9,672 nt of DNA, taken from assembly GCA_964496245.1 (NCBI GenBank), contig CAZBZG010000187.1, positions 1 to 9,672 of the forward strand. Reading direction: 5' to 3'. Below, in pieces: positions 1 to 5,786 of this stretch; the first letter of the stretch is position 1, and each line of letters starts with the position of its first letter. A program made the translations under genes and the position numbers. Under the pieces are notes generated by a model. That model was given only the letters and a program-made list of their open reading frames with translations. It was not told the DNA's origin and did not search any database. Source of the DNA: CAZBZG01 sp964496245. GTDB taxonomy: Bacteria; Planctomycetota; SZUA-567.

Positions 1-1203
1 CTTGACATCCCGTGCGGCAGAGATGAAGCAGCGATGATGGCCGGCCACGCCCTTGCCGATGGTCACGCTGCCGTTTTCCGATACGATCTCGCAGCCCTCG
101 ACCCCGCCGCGAATCTCGATGTTCCCGGTGGCGCGTACGGTGAACCGGTCCCGCACGCTGCCGCCGATGCGCACGTCGCCGTTGAACTCGATGTTGCCCG
201 TGCTCATGTCCACGTCCTCGCGCACGAGGAACGTGGGATGCACCATGATGTTGTCGTCCCTCACCACCATGACCCCGTCGATGGCGGAAGAGAATTCAAG
301 GCTCTCGTGGTTGACGTTCACGTTGGCGCCCACCTCGAGATATGCGGGGGTTCCAGGCTTGGCCGGGATGGGTTCGCCGTACACGGTCACCCCGGCCGTG
401 CCTTCGGTCGGCGGCACGATCGTGGCCAGCTTCTGGCCCTGGCTGACCACCGCGATGCTCGCCTTTCCCCGGTAGTCGGCGCTGCCGTCCTCCCTGCGAA
501 CGGCCTTCTTTTCGCTCGGCGTCACGTGGAAGGTGACGCATCCGTCCTCCCCCGCCTGGGGCAATGCGCCCTCGGCGACCACAGCGCCCTTGATGGGCTG
601 GCCCTTCTCGACCACGAGTTCAAGGAGTTCCCGGATGCGTACGTGATCCACTCCCTGCGTGATGCCGAGGTCCCGCATGCGGCCAAGAATGGTATGAAGG
701 GTCACCGGTTTGCCCATGCACTCGGGCGGGGTCAGGTCCAGGGTGCAGGTGAGCTTGTCCTCCGAAACGTGGACATGGAAGGCGCCGTCCCTGCTGATGC
801 GCTCGCGGACCTTGGCGCCCGTACTGCTCGAGAGGAGTTCGGCCACTTCCTTGACTTCGTTGCGCCGGTCCTCGGGGAGATCCTCGTACGAGGCGAGCAC
901 GCTCTCGAAGATGTCTTCCTCCTCGCCGAGAAGCCCCAGCTTCTCCAGTTCCTCGGTGATGACCTGCAGCCGGCCCTGGACCTTGTCCTGGATCCCGTTC
1001 GTGTCCCTCCCGGCCGGCGGGGGAGCGGCGTTCCGGTCCACGGCCCGCACGCGGAACGGCGTGTTGGAGAGCAATCCCTTCCTGCCCCGCTGCAGCACCT
1101 TGAGGCGGATGTGCTGGGCGGGGATGCCCAGCTTCCGGACCGCTTCCTTGCGGCAGGCCTCGAGGGTCGGCCCTTCGATGATGATCCCAGGTGCATCGGG
1201 CAT
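1..1203 (-). CDS. FapA/DUF342 family protein, C-terminus cut by window edge
   Basis: An open frame of 401 codons reads from an ATG at 1203 off the left end of the window, so the C-terminus is missing. Residues 5-53 resemble a Jag_N-type domain (EGPTLEACRKEAVRKLGI, then a RGRKGLLS turn). Residues 130-275 match the FapA N-terminal region in style, including GVDHVRIRELL and the YRGKASIAVVSQGQKLATI stretch. From about 285 the protein becomes a repetitive beta-helix with G-N-I-E, G-D-V-x-I-G-G-S-V and G-N-I-E-I-R-G-G-V turns, the hallmark of the FapA/DUF342 polymer-like fold. Family members are linked to flagellar assembly or polar localisation in some bacteria, but many have no assigned role, and no flagellar gene is visible here. 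The start is supported by GGAGAG at 1209-1214, five bases upstream. It lies 38 bp after the receiver gene and is probably the distal gene of the leftward operon. Family assignment is strong; function is not known. Confidence 0.88.
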   Translation of the reverse strand, partial: MPDAPGIIIEGPTLEACRKEAVRKLGIPAQHIRLKVLQRGRKGLLSNTPFRVRAVDRNAAPPPAGRDTNGIQDKVQGRLQVITEELEKLGLLGEEEDIFESVLASYEDLPEDRRNEVKEVAELLSSSTGAKVRERISRDGAFHVHVSEDKLTCTLDLTPPECMGKPVTLHTILGRMRDLGITQGVDHVRIRELLELVVEKGQPIKGAVVAEGALPQAGEDGCVTFHVTPSEKKAVRREDGSADYRGKASIAVVSQGQKLATIVPPTEGTAGVTVYGEPIPAKPGTPAYLEVGANVNVNHESLEFSSAIDGVMVVRDDNIMVHPTFLVREDVDMSTGNIEFNGDVRIGGSVRDRFTVRATGNIEIRGGVEGCEIVSENGSVTIGKGVAGHHRCFISAARDVK

Positions 1204-1241
1204 GCGCACTCTCCGTCAGCCCCTGCGGCCGGTTCGGCCGG

Positions 1242-1670
1242 TCACGTCGCGCCCCGGCTCTTCCCGCGCTGTCCCATCAGCAACCGCGCTCTCTCCAGCA
1301 TGGTTTCCACCTTGTACGGCTTCAGCACGTAGCCGTCCACTTCTCGTTGCATGGCCAGCTCCACTATCTTCCGCTCACGCTGCCCCGTGCAGACCAGGAG
1401 CGGCGGGCAGTCCGCCTCGTGCTGCTCGCGCAGCTTGCGGATGAAGGCCAGCCCTCCCACCCTGGGCATGATGAGATCCACGATGATCAGAGCGAGATGG
1501 CGGCACCCGGTCTCGGCGACCTTGTTCAGACCTTCCTTGCCGTCCCGAGCCTCCACCACTGCGAAGCCTTCCCCTTCGAAGAGCTCGCGCAGCATGGCCC
1601 GCTGGGCGGCTTCGTCTTCGACAACAAGAATGCAGGAAGACCGCGTGGACTCTTTGGCTGCGCCGCACAT
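1242..1670 (-). CDS. Single-domain response regulator (CheY-like receiver)
   Basis: The 142-residue protein is one receiver domain with no output domain. The acidic pocket is E18/D19/E20 (VVEDE), the phospho-acceptor is D65 (VDLIMP), the switch threonine is T95 (CTG) and the invariant lysine is K117 (LKPY). All catalytic positions are present, so it should be phosphorylatable. Such proteins work as phosphate shuttles or sinks or by binding a partner protein. It lies 75 bp downstream of the collapsed PAS-receiver gene and 38 bp upstream of the FapA gene, all on the same strand, which suggests co-transcription. The hybrid kinase upstream in the same run is a plausible phosphodonor (inference). 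The ATG at 1670 has only a modest purine-rich stretch upstream. The start context is weaker than for the other genes, but the domain begins right after it, so a far-upstream start is unlikely. Confidence 0.9.
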   Translation of the reverse strand: MCGAAKESTRSSCILVVEDEAAQRAMLRELFEGEGFAVVEARDGKEGLNKVAETGCRHLALIIVDLIMPRVGGLAFIRKLREQHEADCPPLLVCTGQRERKIVELAMQREVDGYVLKPYKVETMLERARLLMGQRGKSRGAT

Positions 1671-1745
1671 GCGCCCCGTTCCCTTCTCTTCGACTTCTGG
1701 CCTTCCGGTACCGCCGACCGGGCACCGGATGTCGGCCGCTTCCGT

Positions 1746-2513
1746 TCATCGGTCCAATGCGTCGCGGACCGCTCTGGCGAGATCCTGCGGCGAGATCGGT
1801 TTGCTCAGCACACGCGTATCCGCCCCCGTTTTCGAACGCTGCTCCACGTCCTCCCTGCTGTACCCGGACAAATACAAGGCCTTCGCATCCGGCCGCTTCT
1901 CCCTCAGCCGCTTGACGAACTCGAAGCCGTGCATGCCCGGCATGACCACATCCGAGAACTGGCCGCGGTCGATCTTCTCGTCCATCACGCTCATGGGGTC
2001 GGTCAGCGCATCGAGCAGGGACGCGAGCTTCTGCTCGCTCTGCCGCAGCGCCTCGTCGGCCCGCTTGTGCTCGGTGATGTCGTAGACGATGCCGTCGATG
2101 CCGACGAACAAGCCTTCGTCGTCGAAGACCGACGTCTTGTGGTCCCTGACCCACCGCACGATCCCGTCATGGGCCAGGATCCTGTACTCCTGCACCACGG
2201 AGCAAGGCGCTTCCCGGAGTGCGGCGCCTTCCTCCATGACCCGTTGCCTGTCGTCCGGGTGGATGAGCTCGAGCCAGTTCACCGTTCCGGCCCTGAATGC
2301 GTCCACGGAATGGCCGCAAACCAGTTCGCTGTGTTGCACGATCTCCGTGGACCAGTCCGGCCGTCCCCGATAGATCATGCCCGGGATGTTGGCGTAGAAG
2401 CTGCGCAGCTTCGCCGTGCGGTCCGCTTCCTCCCCGTGCGCCTGAAAGGCGGCCATGGGGCTCTGCAGGGAAGCAGGTTCCTCCTGAAGCTCCGATGCGT
2501 GCTTCGCTTTCAC
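1746..2513 (-). CDS. PAS protein fused to a partial receiver; collapsed hybrid kinase
   Basis: The 255-residue protein starts with a PAS domain of the PAS_3 type at about 36-150 (NIPGMIYRGRPDW, WLELIHPDDRQRV, GIVYDITEHK) and a short coil. Residues 165-180 (SLLDALTDPMSVMDEK) look like the beginning of a second PAS domain that then stops. Residues 182-190, DRGQFSDVV, equal residues 330-338 of the neighbouring kinase, the start of its ATP-binding N-box. The rest, from D188, is the back half of a receiver (DVVMPGMHG, switch S216 in LSGYS, K238 in SKP). HisKA, nearly all of the HATPase and the front half of the receiver with its acidic pocket are absent. It therefore cannot be a kinase and probably cannot be phosphorylated normally. 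The GTG start overlaps the upstream kinase stop as GTGA and has a strong GGAGGAGA at 2521-2528, so it is probably translated by coupling. An in-frame deletion product is my interpretation; an assembly collapse is the alternative. Confidence 0.85.
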   Translation of the reverse strand: MKAKHASELQEEPASLQSPMAAFQAHGEEADRTAKLRSFYANIPGMIYRGRPDWSTEIVQHSELVCGHSVDAFRAGTVNWLELIHPDDRQRVMEEGAALREAPCSVVQEYRILAHDGIVRWVRDHKTSVFDDEGLFVGIDGIVYDITEHKRADEALRQSEQKLASLLDALTDPMSVMDEKIDRGQFSDVVMPGMHGFEFVKRLREKRPDAKALYLSGYSREDVEQRSKTGADTRVLSKPISPQDLARAVRDALDR

Positions 2514-4333
2514 GCGTCCGTCTCCTCCGCACCCGCTGCGCGGCCCTGATCCGTCTCTTCGTCGAGCGCACGGCGCACCCGCTGCAGCAGATCCTGAATC
2601 ACGTAAGGCTTCTGGATCACCTCCGCCTCCTCCGGGGAGAGGCCGTGGTGTTCGAGCACGTCCTGGCCGTAGCCGGAGGCGAAGAGGATGCGGGTTTCCG
2701 GCCGGCTGTCCCGGATCCGTTCGGCCAGCTCCACGCCGTTCATGCCGGGCATGATGATGTCGGTCAGCACCAGGTCGATCCTGCGGTGGTACGTTTCAAG
2801 CACGGCCAGGGCTTCGCGGCCCGTGCGCGCCTTGAGCACCCGGTACCCCTTCTCGGCAAACGCCGCATACAGGAGGTCCAGCAGGCGCTCCTCGTCCTCC
2901 GCCACGAGCAGCGTTTCCGTGCAGGGGCCCGCATCCCCGCCTGCGTCCTTCCGAGAAGCGGGCTTCCCGGCCTTTGGCTCCACGCGCGGCAGAAAGATCT
3001 CCACCGTGGTGCCCTTTTCAACCTCGCTTGTCAGACGCACGCCTCCGCCCGCCCGCTTGACGGCCCCGTAGACCATGGAGAGCCCCAGGCCGGAGCCCTT
3101 GCCCACGGGCTTGGTGGTGAAGAACGGATCAAAGGCGTGGCTCCGGGTGTCGCCGTCCATGCCCGAGCCCGTATCCGTGGCCGCGAGCCTCACGTAGGGG
3201 CCGGGCGGTACGTCCAACGCCCTGGAATCTTCGCGTGCGGTGAGCGTTGCAGTCCGCGTCTCGATCGCGAGCCTGCCGCCCCGGGGCATGGCGTCGCAGG
3301 CGTTGGAGACCAGGTTCAGGACCACGTCCGAGAACTGCCCCCGGTCCACTTCCACGAAACCGCTTTGCGCGTCCAGGCCGAGGTGGAGCTCGATGTCTTC
3401 GCTCACCACCTGATCGAGCATCTTGCGCATGCTGCCGAGGATCTCGTCCAGGCGCACGGTCTCCGGCCGCGTGGTCTGCTCCCGGCTGTAGGCCAGCAGC
3501 TGGCCCGTGAGCGTGGCCGCGTGCTGTCCGGCGCGGAGGATGTGCTCGGCTCTCGGCCCCAGTTCTTCGTCGTCCTTCAGCTGCATGAGCAGGAGCTCGG
3601 CGAATCCGTTGATCACCGCAAGCTGGTTGTTGAACTCGTGCGCAATGCCCCCCGCGAGCTGGCCGATGGCCTGCATCTTCTCCGAACGCCGCAGCCGCTT
3701 CTCCAGATCCCGGTGCTCGGTGATCTCGTGTGCGTAGATATTGACGTACCCCCGGCCCTTGACCGCGACCACCACGCACGAGAAGAGCCGCCCTTCGCAC
3801 TGGATCTCGGTGATCTGCTGCCCGCCGGAGGTGCAGGTGTAGCGCACGAGGGAGCGCATCTCGAGCGGAATGGGCCGGCCCACCTCCGTCTCCCAGTGGT
3901 CCAGGAGAACGCGGCTCGCCGCGTTGGCGTAGAGGATCACGCCGTCGCGGGACATGCGCAGAACCGGGTTGGGGTCTTCACCGGGAAACCGCGCCGTCTC
4001 CTCCATCTCCTCCTGCGCCTGCTGGCGCCGGGCCATCTCCCGTTCCAAGTCCTCGTTGGCGCGCTGGAGTTCCTGGGTGCGCTCGGCCACCCGCTCCTCC
4101 AGCCGGCTCTTGTACTGATCGAGCTCTGCGGTGTGCGCCTGGACCCGGGCGAGCATGGCGTCCACGCCGACTGCCAGCGCGTCGATTTCGTCCGCCTGCC
4201 GGGCCGGGCTCACCCGGGCCGAGAGATCGCCGCCTTTCGCCGACTGCAGGACGTCCACGATCCTGCGGATCCGGCGCGAAGCGCTCCAGCGAAAACCGAG
4301 CCGGTAGGCCAGGCGTCTGTGTAGGCCGTCCAC
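2510..4333 (-). CDS. Soluble hybrid histidine kinase (HAMP-PAS-HisKA-HATPase-REC)
   Basis: The 607-residue protein has, in order: a HAMP-like segment at about 18-66 (GGDLSARV, then DEIDALAVGVDAML); a coiled coil at 66-113; a PAS domain at 114-208; HisKA with the phosphorylated H232 in GIAHEFNNQL; HATPase with N-box N340/N344, G1 box DTGSGM at 387-392, F-box DPFFTTK at 402-408 and G2 box GKGSGLGL at 411-418; and a C-terminal receiver with D480/E481, acceptor D525 (TDIIMPGM), S553 and K575. All catalytic residues are present, so it should be an active cytoplasmic hybrid kinase. There is no membrane segment or periplasmic domain, which is unusual for a HAMP protein. The GTG start is firm: GAGG at 4340-4343 sits six bases upstream, inside the end of the preceding gene, whose stop is only 3 bp away. 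Its PAS-to-receiver part is closely related to that of the plus-strand kinase at 5787-8909. Confidence 0.93.
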   Translation of the reverse strand: MDGLHRRLAYRLGFRWSASRRIRRIVDVLQSAKGGDLSARVSPARQADEIDALAVGVDAMLARVQAHTAELDQYKSRLEERVAERTQELQRANEDLEREMARRQQAQEEMEETARFPGEDPNPVLRMSRDGVILYANAASRVLLDHWETEVGRPIPLEMRSLVRYTCTSGGQQITEIQCEGRLFSCVVVAVKGRGYVNIYAHEITEHRDLEKRLRRSEKMQAIGQLAGGIAHEFNNQLAVINGFAELLLMQLKDDEELGPRAEHILRAGQHAATLTGQLLAYSREQTTRPETVRLDEILGSMRKMLDQVVSEDIELHLGLDAQSGFVEVDRGQFSDVVLNLVSNACDAMPRGGRLAIETRTATLTAREDSRALDVPPGPYVRLAATDTGSGMDGDTRSHAFDPFFTTKPVGKGSGLGLSMVYGAVKRAGGGVRLTSEVEKGTTVEIFLPRVEPKAGKPASRKDAGGDAGPCTETLLVAEDEERLLDLLYAAFAEKGYRVLKARTGREALAVLETYHRRIDLVLTDIIMPGMNGVELAERIRDSRPETRILFASGYGQDVLEHHGLSPEEAEVIQKPYVIQDLLQRVRRALDEETDQGRAAGAEETDA

Positions 4334-4336
4334 GGG

Positions 4337-4942
4337 TCACCTCGATTCGTTTGCGGCGCTGGCGGACAGGTCGATCTCCACGCCCGCCAGTGCAGCGACC
4401 TTGTCCGCCAGGTCGCCGATCTTGAAAGGCTTGGCGAGCACCTCGTCCGCACCGGCCCGGGCGGCCCTCTCCAGGTGCTCCCGGCTCAGGCCCGAGACCA
4501 CGAGGATCTTGATGTGCGCGAGATGCCCGGAAGTCCGCACGCGCTGCATCACCTGGAAGCCGTCCACGTGCGGCATGTTCAGATCCAGGGTCATGACGGC
4601 CGGCGAGAAGCTCTCGGCCAGCTGCCCCGCAGTGAACCCGTCGCCAGCCACCTCCACCTCGCATCCCGCCTCCTCCAGCGTCTCGGCCATGGCCTGGGCC
4701 AGGGGCGCTTCGTCCTCCACGATCAGGACGCGGACCGAGTCCTCCCGGAACTCCTGCGGAACCGGGATGCGCCTCTCGCGGAGAAACGAGAGGAAATCAG
4801 GAACCTCCACCCTGCGGTCGCCGCGCCCCGGCAATCGGAAGCCCTTGATGAGCCCCCGGTCGATCCATCGGATCACGGTGCGGAAATCCACGTCGCAATG
4901 CTTGGCGATCTCACCCGTGGTCAAGGTGCGCTTCTCTGCCAT
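4337..4942 (-). CDS. DNA-binding regulator: N-terminal HTH (MerR/excisionase type) plus receiver
   Basis: The 201-residue protein has an HTH of the HTH_17/MerR-like type at about 7-57 (LTTGEIAKHCDVDFRTVIRWIDRGLI, wing residues LPGRGDRRV), a short linker, and a receiver at 70-190. Receiver residues are E76/D77/E78, acceptor D120 (LDLNMPHVDG), S150 and K171 (AKPF). The order is the reverse of normal response regulators, where the receiver comes first. It is the first gene of the leftward operon: a consensus promoter lies just upstream, and GGAGG (complement of 4948-4952) sits five bases before the ATG at 4942. The hybrid kinase gene follows after 3 bp, so a kinase/regulator pair is likely, although the kinase's own receiver means the phosphotransfer route is not obvious. 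The second HTH-receiver gene, starting at 5170, has the same architecture and diverges from it. Binding to its own promoter is a reasonable guess, not shown. Confidence 0.9.
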   Translation of the reverse strand: MAEKRTLTTGEIAKHCDVDFRTVIRWIDRGLIKGFRLPGRGDRRVEVPDFLSFLRERRIPVPQEFREDSVRVLIVEDEAPLAQAMAETLEEAGCEVEVAGDGFTAGQLAESFSPAVMTLDLNMPHVDGFQVMQRVRTSGHLAHIKILVVSGLSREHLERAARAGADEVLAKPFKIGDLADKVAALAGVEIDLSASAANESR

Positions 4943-4978
4943 GGCGACCTCCAGTATATCGCTTACCTCTATTATATC
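4943..4978 (-). repeat. Two imperfect 18-bp tandem repeats over the -10 box and leader
   Basis: Read on the minus strand, GATATAATAGAGGTAAGC (4978-4961) is followed directly by GATATACTGGAGGTCGCC (4960-4943), which ends at the ATG. The copies match at 13 of 18 positions. The first copy supplies the -10 box TATAAT; the second supplies the ribosome binding site GGAGG and a -10-like TATACT. They could be a small duplication that built the leader, or a repeated regulator site. No regulator is known for it. Confidence 0.45.
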
Positions 4979-4998
4979 TCTAAACTCGCCGATGTCAA
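4971..4998 (-). promoter_or_regulatory. Perfect consensus sigma70 promoter of the leftward operon
   Basis: On the minus strand TTGACA (4998-4993) is followed after exactly 16 bp by TATAAT (4976-4971). Both hexamers are perfect and the spacing is one base short of the 17-bp optimum. Transcription would begin near 4964, giving a leader of about 22 nt with a GGAGG site before the ATG at 4942. Such a strong housekeeping promoter suggests high basal expression, perhaps held down by a repressor. Confidence 0.82.
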
Positions 4999-5068
4999 AC
5001 GAAACCCCGTATCATGCTTGTTGAAAAGGGGATTGCATCATGCCGCCCATCATGGAATCTCGTGGCCC

Positions 5069-5087
5069 ATGCGCATAAACCTGCGCA
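5069..5087. repeat. Paired TGCGCA sites in the divergent intergenic region
   Basis: The 8-bp palindrome ATGCGCAT (5069-5076) is followed by a second TGCGCA at 5082-5087. The two TGCGCA cores start 12 bp apart and lie just upstream of the candidate rightward promoter. They could be operator half-sites for one of the HTH-receiver proteins, but six-base matches also arise by chance in GC-rich DNA. Confidence 0.25.
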
Positions 5088-5093
5088 ACCTGT

Positions 5094-5121
5094 TTGCTTC
5101 TGTTGCGAAATGGGGTAGAAT
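5094..5121 (+). promoter_or_regulatory. Candidate sigma70 promoter for the rightward module
   Basis: TTGCTT (5094-5099), 16 bp, TAGAAT (5116-5121). The -10 box matches consensus at five of six positions; the -35 box matches only at TTG. Transcription would start about 40 bp before the GTG at 5170. It is much weaker than the promoter facing left, which is consistent with activator dependence. Confidence 0.45.
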
Positions 5122-5129
5122 GTTTCGCA
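5104..5129. promoter_or_regulatory. Inverted repeat flanking the rightward -10 box, candidate operator
   Basis: TGCGAAA (5104-5110) and TTTCGCA (5123-5129) form a perfect 7-bp inverted repeat with a 12-bp spacer. The centre falls within the TAGAAT -10 box, a typical position for a repressor operator bound by a dimer. The adjacent HTH-receiver genes encode plausible binders; which one, if any, is unknown. Confidence 0.4.
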
Positions 5130-5169
5130 CACCCGTAACGCGTAATCACCCTGTTGGAGGGCTCAAGTC

Positions 5170-5745
5170 GTGCCCGACGCGATCATGGACGTCCGTCAGA
5201 CCGCCCGCTACCTGCAGCTCAGCGAATACACCGTCCGCAAGCTCGCCCGCCAGGAGTCCCTGCCCGCCTTCAAGGCCGGCGGCAGCTGGCGCTTTCGCAC
5301 GCGGGCCATCGACGCGTGGGCCGATGCGCAGCAGGCGCTGTCCGGGCAAGCACCGGATGAGTCGGCGTTCGCGTGTGGCCGCATTCTCGTGGTGGACGAC
5401 GATGCCAACGTCCAGGAGTTGCTCTTCACCATCCTGCAACCGCGGGGCTACGCCGTCACCGCTGCCTCCAGCGGCCCCGAGGCGCTGAATCGCATGCGCG
5501 AGCAGGCGCCGGACCTCGTCTTCCTCGACCTCAAGATGGAAGGCATGGACGGGGCTGAGACCCTGAAGGCGATCCGCAAAGGATGGGGATTCGTGCCCGT
5601 GGTCATCCTGACCGGGTATCCGGAGAGCGACATGATGCGCCGGGCCCTGGACTACAGCCCTGTCACCATGGTTTCCAAGCCGTTCAGCGTGCAGCAGATC
5701 GTCGCGTGTGCAAAGCACATCTGCCAAGCAGCCGTGAGGTCTTGA
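5170..5745 (+). CDS. DNA-binding regulator: N-terminal excisionase-type HTH plus receiver
   Basis: The 191-residue protein has an HTH_17/excisionase-type domain at about 6-50 (MDVRQTARYLQLSEYTVRKL, wing around GGSWRFRTRAID) and a receiver at 70-187 with D76/D77/D78, acceptor D120, T148 (LTGY) and K170 (SKPF). The loop after the acceptor reads LKMEGMDG, where most receivers have proline in place of this glutamate. The GTG at 5170 is chosen because GGAGGG at 5156-5161 is eight bases upstream; the ATG at 5185 is too far from it but would still keep the whole HTH. The architecture equals that of the divergent regulator at 4337-4942, with the DNA-binding domain first and the receiver last. The membrane kinase gene starts 41 bp after its stop, so the two probably form an operon and a signalling pair (inference). 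Confidence 0.9.
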   Translation: MPDAIMDVRQTARYLQLSEYTVRKLARQESLPAFKAGGSWRFRTRAIDAWADAQQALSGQAPDESAFACGRILVVDDDANVQELLFTILQPRGYAVTAASSGPEALNRMREQAPDLVFLDLKMEGMDGAETLKAIRKGWGFVPVVILTGYPESDMMRRALDYSPVTMVSKPFSVQQIVACAKHICQAAVRS

Positions 5746-5786
5746 GGCGTTGCCGACGTGAAGCGGGCGAGGAAGGGGGTCCGACC

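Noticed and set aside
1226..1240. GC-rich hairpin (CGGCC, 5-base loop, GGCCG) between the receiver stop and the FapA start
   Set aside because: The stem is only 5 bp and has no T-run, so it is not convincing as a terminator and may be chance in GC-rich DNA.
34..4324. Long plus-strand open frames opposite the leftward operon (for example 34-1332, 1191-2549, 2297-4324)
   Set aside because: They are antisense to genes with clear domains on the minus strand, are rich in Arg, Pro, His and Ala with no recognisable motif, and are expected by-products of GC-rich third codon positions.
5036..5054. Repeated CATCATG (5036 and 5048) in the divergent intergenic region
   Set aside because: It is a short low-complexity repeat with no symmetry or clear placement relative to either promoter.
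5583..5786. N-terminal extension of the membrane kinase by 68 residues
   Set aside because: It overlaps the upstream regulator gene in another frame, shows no domain, and would place the membrane anchor internally; the ATG at 5787 has a good ribosome binding site.
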